Positions 32,247 through 40,613 of a DNA stretch of 40,613 nucleotides are shown here, piece after piece. The first letter of the stretch is position 1. Each line of letters begins with the position of its first letter. The notes beneath the pieces are model-generated. The model was not told where the DNA came from and did no database searches. It saw only the letters and a program-made list of their open reading frames with translations. Source of the DNA: Pyrinomonadaceae bacterium (GTDB lineage Bacteria > Acidobacteriota > Blastocatellia > Pyrinomonadales > Pyrinomonadaceae); the NCBI GenBank assembly GCA_017983495.1, contig JAGOBH010000015.1, positions 1 to 40,613 of the forward strand, read 5' to 3'. Both the position numbers and the translations under genes were made by a program.

Positions 32247-33407
32247 ATGAAAATTCACGAATATCAAGGCAAAGCCATCCTCAAACAGTATGGGGTTCCC
32301 GTCCCCCGCGGCATCGTCGCACGGACACCTGACGAAGCCGAAGCGGCGGCAAAAGAACTCGGCACCGACGTCTGCGTAGTCAAGGCTCAGATCCACGCGG
32401 GCGGACGCGGCAAAGGCGGCGGCGTCAAGCTCGCCAAATCGCCGGCCGAGGCTAAAGAGATCGCCTCGCAGATCCTCGGGATGCAGCTCGTCACACATCA
32501 GACCGGCCCGGAAGGTCAGAAGGTTCAGACGTTGCTGATCGAAGAGGGCTTGCCCATTGACAGAGAATTTTATCTCGGCATCACGCTCGACCGCATTACC
32601 GGACGCAACGTCTTTATGGCGTCCTCGGCCGGCGGCATGGACATCGAAAAGGTTGCCGAAGAGACGCCAGAACTGATCCTCAAGGAAACGATCGACCCGG
32701 CCGTCGGGCTTCGCGGATTTCAGGCTCGCAAGCTGGCGTTCGGCCTCGGTATCCCGAACGAACTGATCGGCCAGGCGACAAAATTCATGCTTTCGCTCTA
32801 CGATGCGTACGAAAAGATCGACGCTTCCCTCGTCGAGATCAATCCGTTCCTGCTGACCAAAGACAACCGACTGATCGCACTCGACGCCAAGGTGACCTTT
32901 GACGATAACGCAATGTACCGGCACAAGGATTTTATCGAGCTCCGCGACCTTGCCGAAGAAGAGCCGCTCGAGATCGAGGCGTCAAACCACGACCTCAATT
33001 ACATCAAGCTCGACGGCAATATCGGCTGTATGGTCAACGGTGCGGGCCTCGCAATGGCGACGATGGATATCATCAAGCTGGCTGGCGGTGAACCTGCCAA
33101 CTTCCTGGACGTCGGCGGCGGTGCCTCGCAGGAGCGCGTCGAACAGGCATTCAAGATCTTGCTTGCCGACAAGAACGTCAAGGCGGTATTGATCAACATC
33201 TTCGGCGGCATTGTCCGTTGTGATATGGTCGCTAACGGAGTCGTCGCAGCCGCTAAGAATCTCGGTGTCTCGATCCCGATCGTCGCCCGTCTCGAGGGCA
33301 CCAATGTCGAAGAGGGCCGCCGCGTGCTGGCCGAATCGAACATCGGCATCATTACTGCCCAGGGTATGAATGACGCGGCAGTTAAGGTTGTCGCCGCAGC
33401 CGGCTAG
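32247..33407 (+). CDS. sucC: succinyl-CoA ligase (ADP/GDP-forming) beta subunit
   Basis: This 386-residue ATP-grasp enzyme subunit of the TCA cycle has [19 protein letters not shown] at the start, the grasp-domain segment [16 protein letters not shown], the [10 protein letters not shown] nucleotide-binding region and the C-terminal FLDVGGGAS and [10 protein letters not shown] segments. The alpha subunit gene (sucD), usually directly downstream, is not here: the next gene is a DUF4139 protein after a strong terminator. The subunits must assemble from separately transcribed loci. Confidence 0.96.
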   Translation: MKIHEYQGKAILKQYGVPVPRGIVARTPDEAEAAAKELGTDVCVVKAQIHAGGRGKGGGVKLAKSPAEAKEIASQILGMQLVTHQTGPEGQKVQTLLIEEGLPIDREFYLGITLDRITGRNVFMASSAGGMDIEKVAEETPELILKETIDPAVGLRGFQARKLAFGLGIPNELIGQATKFMLSLYDAYEKIDASLVEINPFLLTKDNRLIALDAKVTFDDNAMYRHKDFIELRDLAEEEPLEIEASNHDLNYIKLDGNIGCMVNGAGLAMATMDIIKLAGGEPANFLDVGGGASQERVEQAFKILLADKNVKAVLINIFGGIVRCDMVANGVVAAAKNLGVSIPIVARLEGTNVEEGRRVLAESNIGIITAQGMNDAAVKVVAAAG

Positions 33408-33433
33408 ATCATCGGCCGTGATAACGCATAATT

Positions 33434-33470
33434 AGCACGGGCCGAGGAACATCGGTTCGTGCTTTTTTTA
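33434..33470 (+). terminator. intrinsic terminator after sucC
   Basis: AGCACGGGCCGA (33434-33445) pairs with TCGGTTCGTGCT (33452-33463; two G-U pairs) around a 6-base loop, followed by seven Ts. Confidence 0.9.
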
Positions 33471-33591
33471 TTTACCGGTATCATCCGATCTCACCCGACG
33501 GATATTTACCGCAAAGCAACCAATGTACACCCACGCACCATCCTTTAGTCTGAAACGGCAGAGACTTTCTAAGTCAAGGACATTTAAGACA

Positions 33592-35862
33592 ATGCGAAAA
33601 CAGATAATTTCCCTATTGATACTCGTGTGCTCGATCTCGGCTCAGGCTCAGGTCCGTGGTGTACGCCGCCCCGCGGCACAGACCGCACCGGCAATAACCA
33701 GCAACGGAAATGGCATCGATAAATTGCCGATCCGGCGCGTCATTCTCTACTCGAACGGCGTCGCCTACGTCGAACGCCGCGGTATCGTTTCGGGCAACGC
33801 CGAGGTCAATCTGTCGTTCAAGCAATCGCAGGTCGACGACGTGCTCAAATCAATGGTCGTACTAGACCTCGGCCAGGGCAAGATCGGTGCGGTAAGCTAC
33901 AATTCATCGGCGCCGATCTCATCGCGGATGGCCGAGATACCATTTTCGGTCGATGCAGTTTCGGGAGACGGCGGCGGCATTTCGGCCGTTTTGTCGCAGC
34001 TCCAGGGAGCCAAGGTCCTCGTTGCATCGACTAAGGGAACTGCAACCGGTTCGATCCTGACTGTCGAGCGAAAACAGATCCGAACCGACAAAGAAACACA
34101 GATGACCAGCGTGCTCGTCATCGCATCAGAGAGCGGCGAAATATCGAGCTTTGACCTTGCCGACGTCCGCAGCGTCAAGCTGCTTGAAGACGGCACACGC
34201 CGCGACATCAGCGAGTTCGCCAACGCCACCGCGTCCGCCCGCCGTCTCGACGCCAAGACCATCACGGTCACAAGCACCGGCACCGGCCAGCGTGAAATGG
34301 TCGTTAGCTATATCATCGCCGCACCGATCTGGAAAACAACCTACCGCGTTGTACTCGATCAGGAAGGCAAGCCTTTTTTTCAGGGCTGGGCGATCGTCGA
34401 TAACGTCAGTGAGGAAGATTGGCTGAACGTGCAGCTCTCGCTCGTATCCGGTTCGCCGATCTCGTTCATCCAACAGCTTCAAAAGCCCTTTTACCGATAT
34501 CGTCCCGTAGTCCCGACCCCATCGGACCTGCAACTGCAGCCGCAGATCTACGAGCCTCAGAGCGGATCCGGAAGCGGCAGTGGCAGCGGTAGTGGCGGTT
34601 CGACTATCTCGTCGCAGAAAAGCGATTTGTTACCAAAGGGTGTGGATTTTACGAGCACCCTGAAGACTGTTCCCGGAACGAGGGCCGAAGGTCTGGCCGG
34701 TGGTTTCTCCGTAGATGGAGCAAGCGGCTCATCCAATACATTTACCGTCGATGGGCAGGAGGTTTCGAACTTCAGAACAGGAACTCTCAATTCCAACAAC
34801 GCCGTTGTAACGGGGGATCTTAGGGAAACTCGTGTGAGCGACGCCCTGACCGGGAACAGTTCCGGCGTGACCGCGGCGGCCTCAGGCGAGGAGATCGGCG
34901 ACCTTTTTGAATACCGCATCGAACAACCCGTTACGGTCATGCGTGACCGTTCAGCATTGATCCCGATCGTCCAGACCAAGATGGACGGCGAACGGGTCGC
35001 AGTCTATAATGAATCGGTCCGAATGGACCGCCCGTACAGCGGCGTTCTGCTCAAAAACCTGACCAATCTTACACTCGAGAGCGGCAGCCTTACGGTCATT
35101 GACGGCAACGCATACGCCGGCGAAGCCCTGATGGAGCGCCTGAAACCGAAAGAACAACGGCTGATATCGTTCGCACTAGATCTCGGCACCCACGTTCGCG
35201 TCCGCCAGACCGGTGACCGCGAACCGGCCAAGTTGGTCAAAGCCGTTAATGGTGTCTTGCAAGTTCATTATTTCCGTGCGGAGCAAAAAACATACGAGAT
35301 ATCCAACCAGACAGACCGGCCCAAAGTGCTCTATATCGAGTACCTGAAACGCGACGATTGGGAACTCTCGGACGATACGCCAAAGCCCGAATATACGACC
35401 CAAAAGTACTATCGTTTTCGCGTCGAACTCGCCCCGCTCGAGGAAAAGCAACTCAAAATATCGGTTCGTCAGCCGCTGATGGATACGTACCAGCTTTCGT
35501 CGCTGTCCAAGACCGATCTCTCACTGTTCGTATCGCGTCGATATATTAATGAATCGACACGGGCTCGGCTTGAAAAACTGATCGATCTCCGAACGAAGAT
35601 CGCCGAGATCGACAACAAACTCGAGAATTTTGACGATGAGGTCGAAAAGATCGAAGCTGATCAGAAACGCCTGCGTGAGAACATCGAGGCACTATCAAAG
35701 ACCGCCGAGGCCAAGGTCTTGATCGCCAGGTATATCGCCAAAGCCGGCGAACAGGAAACACGATTGGAGGAGATGGAGAAAGAGCGGCGTGACCTTACCG
35801 GTCAAAAAGAACAGCTCACCCGAGAACTCGCCACCGAGATCCGGGCATTTGAGATCCAGTGA
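33592..35862 (+). CDS. DUF4139 secreted protein with a TonB-plug-like insert
   Basis: This 756-residue protein starts with a signal peptide (MRKQIISLLILVCSISAQAQ). Its core is the DUF4139 family (ILYSNGVAYVERRG, then the SYIIAAPIWKTTYRVVL and EYRIEQPVTVMRDRSALIP segments), known from mucoidy-inhibitor-like and Ig-like envelope proteins of unclear function. Residues ~324-423 interrupt the core: an SG-repeat linker (SGSGSGSGSGSGG) leads to DLLPKGVDFTSTLKTVPGT, VDGASGSSNTFTVDGQEV and SNFRTGTLNSNN, which look like the plug domain of TonB-dependent receptors. The C-terminal ~110 residues are a coiled coil. ATG 33592 has AAGGA upstream and gives the signal peptide; an in-frame start at 33523 would prepend 23 poorly supported residues. 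Confidence 0.85.
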   Translation: MRKQIISLLILVCSISAQAQVRGVRRPAAQTAPAITSNGNGIDKLPIRRVILYSNGVAYVERRGIVSGNAEVNLSFKQSQVDDVLKSMVVLDLGQGKIGAVSYNSSAPISSRMAEIPFSVDAVSGDGGGISAVLSQLQGAKVLVASTKGTATGSILTVERKQIRTDKETQMTSVLVIASESGEISSFDLADVRSVKLLEDGTRRDISEFANATASARRLDAKTITVTSTGTGQREMVVSYIIAAPIWKTTYRVVLDQEGKPFFQGWAIVDNVSEEDWLNVQLSLVSGSPISFIQQLQKPFYRYRPVVPTPSDLQLQPQIYEPQSGSGSGSGSGSGGSTISSQKSDLLPKGVDFTSTLKTVPGTRAEGLAGGFSVDGASGSSNTFTVDGQEVSNFRTGTLNSNNAVVTGDLRETRVSDALTGNSSGVTAAASGEEIGDLFEYRIEQPVTVMRDRSALIPIVQTKMDGERVAVYNESVRMDRPYSGVLLKNLTNLTLESGSLTVIDGNAYAGEALMERLKPKEQRLISFALDLGTHVRVRQTGDREPAKLVKAVNGVLQVHYFRAEQKTYEISNQTDRPKVLYIEYLKRDDWELSDDTPKPEYTTQKYYRFRVELAPLEEKQLKISVRQPLMDTYQLSSLSKTDLSLFVSRRYINESTRARLEKLIDLRTKIAEIDNKLENFDDEVEKIEADQKRLRENIEALSKTAEAKVLIARYIAKAGEQETRLEEMEKERRDLTGQKEQLTRELATEIRAFEIQ

Positions 35863-35869
35863 TAATGGC

Positions 35870-35925
35870 CCGCGAAACACACGAATCAGCCCCCTTAAAA
35901 ATAGGCTGATTCATACGTTTCGCGG
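35870..35925. terminator. bidirectional hairpin between convergent genes
   Basis: CCGCGAAA (35870-35877) pairs with the TTTCGCGG side (35918-35925), and an inner stem GAATCAGCC (35883-35891) pairs perfectly with GGCTGATTC (35904-35912). The loop is A/T-rich. It lies eight bases after the DUF4139 stop and eleven before the stop of the convergent acyltransferase gene, so it can serve both. Confidence 0.75.
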
Positions 35926-35935
35926 ACACTTAGAA

Positions 35936-37285
35936 TTAAACCTTGATGTATATGTTCTTTCGGTAAAACAGCCACATCAGGAAAAGCCATAGGAGGATAA
36001 ATGAGATCGCGTACATGAGCGAAGCATCGACAGGCTGGGCGACTGACATAAAGACGCTGTCGAATATCCATTTTTGGACCGCCACCGGCTGGCCGTCGGC
36101 GCCGGTCACCCGATAGGCTCCGATCATTCGGGCAAAGATGCCGGAGAATACAAAGAGAGCCAAGGCGTTCATGCCGAAGATGACAAACGGCTTTGCCCAC
36201 GCTTTGTAGCCCTTGATGTCGATAAGCCAGTAGCAAGAACCGAGACAGAGCAACGCGAGGCCCGACGTCACCAGGACATAAGAACTTGTCCAAAGTGCCT
36301 TGTTCATTGGGAAATAACTGTTCCAGATGTAACCCACGGCGAGAAGCATAACGCCGAAGAAAAACATACCGCTAACACGGTTTAGTGATGAGTAAACAGT
36401 GACAAGCGACTGGTTGTCCGTCTCGTCACCTGTACTTTGTTTCTTGTCACGATGCGTTAGCCAGGTACCCGTCAACACGCCCGAAATGGTCGTCGCGATC
36501 GCCGGTATCGTTGATAGAATCCCCTCGGGATCAAAGACCTTTGCCGAACGCCAGATGTGATTTTCAGTAATGATCGTTCGGTCGAGCCAGGCCGCGAGAT
36601 TACAGGCCTTATCGTCAATCGTCGTGACCTCGCATCCGGGTACCGGAATAACGGTCATGATAAGCCAGTAACCGAGCAGAAGAAATCCGGCTATGCCAAG
36701 TTGCTGTTTCCAGGATGTGTGAAGAAAGATGATCGAAACGATCAAATAGCAGACTGCGATTCGCTGCAGCACGCCGGGTATACGCATCGTACTGAAATTG
36801 TATGGAACAACATTGTAACCGCCAAGATTGAGGCCAATGATTCCGACCACGCTTAATCCAAGTAATACGCCGGCGACCTTGAAATTTCTGAGCAGCAGAA
36901 ACAAAAGCCCGCCGGTCATCGCCAGCCAGATTAGCATTTTCAGGCTGTCAGGTGCATCGGTCGCGGTAAATTGAAAGAACGGTATTGCGGACATCGACAG
37001 CCCGAGGGCAAATATCATCAGGGCACGCGAGACGATCTTGTAATAGACCTTGCCGGTCACGCCCTCTTCAATGCGTTTTCCCAGAGCTATCGGGATGGCG
37101 GTGCCGACAATGAAGAGAAAGAACGGAAATATCCAATCCGTCGGTGTCAGGCCGTGCCAGGAGGCGTGTTCGAGCGGATCGTAAATATGCGACCACGTGC
37201 CGGGATTATTGACCAGCACCATCCCGGCGATCGTCATTCCGCGGAAAACGTCAAGAGAGATCAGACGGTTGTTTGCCTCGCTCAT
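35936..37285 (-). CDS. multi-pass membrane acyltransferase, NagX / HGSNAT-like (DUF5009)
   Basis: This 449-residue protein has 10-11 hydrophobic helices. Family features are LISLDVFRGMTIAGMVLVNN at the start, FPFFLFIVGTAIPIAL, the IPGVLQRIAVCYLI segment and the C-terminal FVIFGMNALALFVFSG. Heparan-alpha-glucosaminide N-acetyltransferase and bacterial NagX belong here; they transfer acetyl groups to amino sugars across the membrane. A cytoplasmic or periplasmic loop (HRDKKQSTGDETDNQSLVT) is polar and low in complexity and may be repeat-derived. Substrate here is unknown. Not in a visible sugar-utilisation operon. Confidence 0.85.
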   Translation of the reverse strand: MSEANNRLISLDVFRGMTIAGMVLVNNPGTWSHIYDPLEHASWHGLTPTDWIFPFFLFIVGTAIPIALGKRIEEGVTGKVYYKIVSRALMIFALGLSMSAIPFFQFTATDAPDSLKMLIWLAMTGGLLFLLLRNFKVAGVLLGLSVVGIIGLNLGGYNVVPYNFSTMRIPGVLQRIAVCYLIVSIIFLHTSWKQQLGIAGFLLLGYWLIMTVIPVPGCEVTTIDDKACNLAAWLDRTIITENHIWRSAKVFDPEGILSTIPAIATTISGVLTGTWLTHRDKKQSTGDETDNQSLVTVYSSLNRVSGMFFFGVMLLAVGYIWNSYFPMNKALWTSSYVLVTSGLALLCLGSCYWLIDIKGYKAWAKPFVIFGMNALALFVFSGIFARMIGAYRVTGADGQPVAVQKWIFDSVFMSVAQPVDASLMYAISFILLWLFLMWLFYRKNIYIKV

Positions 37286-37300
37286 ATGCTCTTTTTAGCC

Positions 37301-37367
37301 GAAAAGAAGTATTTGCGGCAGATTAACGCAGGTGGCGTAAGAAAAACAAGGAAAGCAACTTCTTTTC
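37301..37367. terminator. 10-bp inverted repeat between dinB-like and acyltransferase genes
   Basis: GAAAAGAAGT (37301-37310) is the exact inverse complement of ACTTCTTTTC (37358-37367), 47 bases apart. A long loop makes an intrinsic terminator less likely; it may be a chance or binding-site palindrome. Confidence 0.3.
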
Positions 37368-37387
37368 TTATCGTGGGCCAATGATAG

Positions 37388-37915
37388 TCACCAACCCATT
37401 CGATCGCGGAGGCTCGTAATATGGGCCGTATGATGCAAACTATGCCAGGCATATAGAGCGAGCGCACCTTCGAGCGGCCAGTTCCCTGTCTCGGGATGCA
37501 CGAACTCGAGGCGGAAATGTTCATCCGTCATCGATTCGAGCAGGGCTGCCCAACGGGTATGGATCGCATCGAGCATTTGGAGCGAGACTTCGACCGGCAA
37601 CTTGCTGTCGGCAAGTTCCGCCCAACGCTCTTCATAATATGGCCTGATCGTAGGCGGTGTGTCTTCGGTCAACGCGAGCTTGAATCGGGTTAACGAATTT
37701 GAATGGCTGTCCGCCAGATGATGAACGGTCTGCCGCAGTGTCCAGCCATCGGGACGGTATGGCGTATCAAGTTGCTCGTCGTTAAGCCCCGCGACGGAAG
37801 CCGCCACTTTGGCGGGAAGACCTTTGACAATCTGAATTCTAATAGCACGGGCCGCAGGCGATACTTCGTAATTGCGGTCAAATTCTCCGATCGGAAAGCG
37901 TTGATCTGTGCTCAT
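37388..37915 (-). CDS. DinB/YfiT-family protein, putative bacillithiol-type transferase
   Basis: This 175-residue four-helix protein has the DinB-fold histidines expected to bind a metal: one in TVHHLADSH and two or three in WHSLHHTAHI. The N-terminus FPIGEFDRN and the segment GWTLRQTVHHL match YfiT/BstA-type members, which in Firmicutes act as bacillithiol-S-transferases. Bacillithiol synthesis is known in several Acidobacteriota, so the assignment is plausible but untested here. The start has an excellent AGGAGGA (37919-37925) three bases before ATG 37915. Confidence 0.85.
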   Translation of the reverse strand: MSTDQRFPIGEFDRNYEVSPAARAIRIQIVKGLPAKVAASVAGLNDEQLDTPYRPDGWTLRQTVHHLADSHSNSLTRFKLALTEDTPPTIRPYYEERWAELADSKLPVEVSLQMLDAIHTRWAALLESMTDEHFRLEFVHPETGNWPLEGALALYAWHSLHHTAHITSLRDRMGW

Positions 37916-37963
37916 AAATCCTCCTGTAGGCAGTTTCGAGTTCCAAACATGCGGAACCCGAAA

Positions 37964-39325
37964 CTAACCTCCATAGTAGTTTTCAAACCTGGTGAACTCC
38001 TTCAAGAATGCGAGCCGCACAGTTCCGGTCGGGCCGTTACGTTGTTTGGCGATGATCAGTTCTGCCAATCCTTGGTTTTCCTCAGTTTGTTTGTAATAGT
38101 CCTCGCGGTAGATAAACGCCACGACGTCGGCGTCTTGCTCGATACTTCCGGATTCGCGAAGATCGGACATCAGAGGTTTGGGCGGGCTTCGGGCCTCAGG
38201 GGCACGGGAAAGCTGTGAAAGTGCCACGACAGGCACATCAAGCTCTTTTGCCAGAGCCTTAAGCTCACGCGAGATCTGCGAAACTTCTTGCTGACGCGAC
38301 TCGGTACGCTTGCCTCCCGACATTAGCTGGAGGTAATCCACAACGATCAGGTCGATCTGCTTTTGTTCCGCGGCAAGACGGCGGCACTTTGCTCGCATTT
38401 CGAGCACCGAGATGCCCGGCGTATCGTCGATGAATATCCTTGCATCTGACAGCGTCCCGATCGAATGGCCGAGGCGTTCCCATTCGTTGGTCATCAGGTG
38501 ACCGGTACGGAAACGATGGGCATTGATCCGAGCCTCGGACGCAAGCATACGCGTTACAAGCTGTTCCTTGGACATTTCAAGCGAGAACACGGCAACTACG
38601 GCGTTTGAATGCAGTGCCGCGTTCTGTGCGAGCGTTAGGCAAAGTGCCGTCTTTCCCATCGATGGACGGGCCGCAACTATAACCAGGTCGGTTCGCTGCA
38701 GTCCTGAAGTGATCTCGTCGAGTTCGGTAAAACCGGTCGATAATCCTGTGATTCCCGTTGCAGCCCCGGCAGCGTATTCGCGAACTCTTGTTAATACACG
38801 TTCCGCAACTGGTGCGATGCGTGAAAAACTCTGCCGAGTTCTCGCCTCGGCAAGTGCGAATATTTGTTGCTCCGCGTGGTCGAGGATCGCCTCGGCATCA
38901 TCTTCTTCGGCAAGTGCTTCGCTTGTGATCGAGTTACAGGTTCGGATAAGGTTTCGCACAACGGCCTTGTCACGGACAACCTTGATATACTCCTCAACGT
39001 TCGAAAAATGCGGCAAACCGAATGTCAGGTTAGTGATCGTCGACGTTCCACCGATCGATTCGAGCGAGCCTTCTTTCTTAAGTTCCTCACCTATCAAGAT
39101 CGGATCGATCTGCTTTTGCTTTTCAAAAAGAGCGATCATCGCCGCAAATACCCGTCGATTAAGCGGCGAATAAAAATCCTCGGGCTTCAGATGCTCGACA
39201 GCCTGAGCGATCACGGTATTGTCGAGCAATATCGCTCCCAAGATCACGCGCTCGCTGTCCTCACTGCTGGGCAGCGGCTTTTCTAAAAATTGTTCTCTTC
39301 GTGAATCAGGAAATACGCTCGCCAT
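37964..39325 (-). CDS. dnaB: replicative DNA helicase DnaB
   Basis: This 453-residue hexameric helicase unwinds DNA at the fork. The N-terminal domain starts with PPSSEDSERVILGAILLDN (here PLPSSEDSERVILGA); the C-terminal RecA-like domain has Walker A ARPSMGKTA, the Walker B LIVVDYLQLM, and the arginine-finger region ISRELKALAKELDVPVVALS with SDLRESGSIEQDADVV. No intein or insert. Downstream on the same strand is the DinB-like gene after 48 bases; upstream is about 200 bases without a gene before nhaA. Confidence 0.97.
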   Translation of the reverse strand: MASVFPDSRREQFLEKPLPSSEDSERVILGAILLDNTVIAQAVEHLKPEDFYSPLNRRVFAAMIALFEKQKQIDPILIGEELKKEGSLESIGGTSTITNLTFGLPHFSNVEEYIKVVRDKAVVRNLIRTCNSITSEALAEEDDAEAILDHAEQQIFALAEARTRQSFSRIAPVAERVLTRVREYAAGAATGITGLSTGFTELDEITSGLQRTDLVIVAARPSMGKTALCLTLAQNAALHSNAVVAVFSLEMSKEQLVTRMLASEARINAHRFRTGHLMTNEWERLGHSIGTLSDARIFIDDTPGISVLEMRAKCRRLAAEQKQIDLIVVDYLQLMSGGKRTESRQQEVSQISRELKALAKELDVPVVALSQLSRAPEARSPPKPLMSDLRESGSIEQDADVVAFIYREDYYKQTEENQGLAELIIAKQRNGPTGTVRLAFLKEFTRFENYYGG

Positions 39326-39526
39326 TGTTGAAAAATACTCCGAAAAAGACAGTAATACTTGCGGAAATAGCGTGAGGGTGCGGGCTATTCCGTAGAAAAG
39401 TTATGAATGCAAAATTGAATTTGCGACGAGTAATAATACCCTCAAACCGCAGGGCATTACAAAGAATCGGATGCGATTATTTCGAGGTGAAACTGCCAAA
39501 TTTGCAACTCCAGCAAACACATAGGA

Positions 39527-40613
39527 TTAGGCGGATTCGAAGTCCATCGCGTCCATGTCTTCGTCGGATTCCTCGGGTTGGCCAAACAGTTTAAGGAATA
39601 TGAACCCTATCGTGCCCGCAGTTAGCGAGGCAAGGAGAATCGCTATTTTGGACCCAATGATCTCGACCGGATTGCTGGCAAACGCGAGATACGTAATGAA
39701 TATCGACATTGTAAAACCAATGCCGCCGAGCAGGCCGGCACCAAAAATGTGCCGCCAGTTAAGGTCAAGCGGCAACCGGCAGATACCTAGCGTCACTACG
39801 ACAAAACAAATCAGCGTAATACCGATCGGCTTGCCAATGACCAACCCCGCCATGATCCCTATTTCGTTCGGATTGACGAGCGTGTTGAGTGCGTCATAAC
39901 CTATCACGATGCCGGTATTCGCAAGTGCAAATATGGGGAGAATTATAAAAGCGACCGGCTTATGCAGAAAATGTACTAGCCTATGCGACGGCGACTTTTC
40001 GTCGTCTTCATCTGCCGAAAATGGTATTGCAAAGCCGAGCAGTACGCCCGCGATCGTAGCATGGACGCCTGATTTCAGCATTAGGATCCACATGATCACG
40101 CCGCCAATCAGGTACGGAATCAATGATACAACCTTGAAATAGCGATTGATGATCAATAGCAGAACCCATACAAGCAGAGAACCGAAGAGATAGAGAGCAG
40201 ACAGCTTAGCCGTGTAGAATACCGCAATTACGACGATAGCCCCGAGGTCATCCATTACCGCAAGTGCCGTCAGAAAGACCTTGAGCGATGCCGGGACGCG
40301 GCTGCCGACCAACGCGAGCACGCCTAGAGCGAACGCGATATCCGTCGCCATTGGAATTCCCATTCCAGCTTGGGCCGGTGTTCCGTAGTTGAAGAAAAAG
40401 TGGATCCCGGCCGGCACGCAGATCCCCCCGATTGCGGCGAATATCGGCAACATCGCATTCTTGAGATTCGAAAGCTCGCCGTTATACAGTTCGCGTTCAA
40501 GCTCGAGTCCGATCATGAGAAAAAACACCGCCATCAGGGCGTCATTTATCCAGTGTTCAACACTCATCCCGCCTATGTAGGTATGCCAAATTGCTAAATA
40601 ACTTTCTCCAAAT
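39527..40613 (-). CDS. nhaA: Na+/H+ antiporter NhaA, N-terminus cut by the window edge
   Basis: The visible ~361 residues cover most of an NhaA antiporter. HWINDALMAVFFLMIGLELE, ATDIAFALGVLALVGSRVP, AVMDDLGAIVVIAVFY (the Asp pair that carries Na+ and H+) and LKSGVHATIAGVLLGFAIP are all present, as are IGKPIG and GGIGFTMSIFI. An ATG at 40567 looks like a start, but the frame continues to the right edge with more NhaA-like sequence (SYLAIWHTYIGG before HWINDA). The true start therefore lies beyond 40613. The C-terminal tail is acidic (EESDEDMDAMDFE). It lies 200 bases upstream of dnaB on the same strand. Confidence 0.93.
   Translation of the reverse strand, partial: FGESYLAIWHTYIGGMSVEHWINDALMAVFFLMIGLELERELYNGELSNLKNAMLPIFAAIGGICVPAGIHFFFNYGTPAQAGMGIPMATDIAFALGVLALVGSRVPASLKVFLTALAVMDDLGAIVVIAVFYTAKLSALYLFGSLLVWVLLLIINRYFKVVSLIPYLIGGVIMWILMLKSGVHATIAGVLLGFAIPFSADEDDEKSPSHRLVHFLHKPVAFIILPIFALANTGIVIGYDALNTLVNPNEIGIMAGLVIGKPIGITLICFVVVTLGICRLPLDLNWRHIFGAGLLGGIGFTMSIFITYLAFASNPVEIIGSKIAILLASLTAGTIGFIFLKLFGQPEESDEDMDAMDFESA

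Noticed and set aside
39527..40567. nhaA complete with start ATG 40567
   Set aside because: The frame is open to the right edge and the upstream residues resemble NhaA, so the gene is cut by the window edge.

Overview
The window is about 40.6 kb of a bacterial chromosome dominated by housekeeping genes, with short secreted or lipoprotein genes of unknown function scattered between them. No rRNA, phage, transposase, plasmid or CRISPR locus is visible. I read it as an Acidobacteriota genome, most likely class Blastocatellia. This is inferred from gene content, a lipoprotein-rich hypothetical set, many palindromic repeat families, and linker segments made of repeat sequence; no marker in the window proves it.

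Layout. 1-3.9 kb: a secreted protein, cinA, a small four-helix-bundle (S23/TIGR02436) gene bounded by inverted repeats, and a secreted isoaspartyl peptidase. 3.9-8.7 kb: a carotenoid locus with a CruF-type hydratase fused to type I IPP isomerase, a UbiA prenyltransferase resembling lycopene elongases, phytoene desaturase (crtI) and phytoene synthase (crtB). This set suggests an elongated, hydrated (C45/C50, bacterioruberin-like) carotenoid. 8.8-13.7 kb: family-4 uracil-DNA glycosylase, coaBC with a palindromic repeat inside its coding sequence, two secreted unknowns, a 48-residue membrane protein and an ADP-ribose pyrophosphatase. 13.7-18 kb: rplM-rpsI, rpsB, tsf, pyrH-frr, with clear promoter and terminator signals. 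18-27.2 kb: a large secreted protein, a lipoprotein, pcrA/uvrD, an isochorismatase-like hydrolase, a thioesterase, tRNA-Gln(CUG), smpB and pepA. 27.2-29.9 kb: two unknown genes in a repeat-delimited, cassette-like arrangement, followed by about 1 kb packed with short repeats. 29.9-32.2 kb: a DUF4344 metallopeptidase lipoprotein and two paralogous lipoproteins. 32.2-40.6 kb: sucC without sucD, a DUF4139 protein carrying a TonB-plug-like insert, an NagX/HGSNAT-like membrane acyltransferase, a DinB/YfiT-like protein, dnaB, and nhaA cut by the right edge.

The most unusual property is the density of hairpin elements whose arms are built from 7-11 nt tandem units. At least five sequence families occur. 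They lie between genes, directly against start codons, around a small gene, and in frame inside the interdomain linkers of coaBC and iaaA. The other points most worth following are the CruF-Idi fusion and putative C50 carotenoid pathway, the S23 unit that resembles a free-standing 23S intervening sequence, and the duplicated gene cassette at 27.3-28.9 kb.
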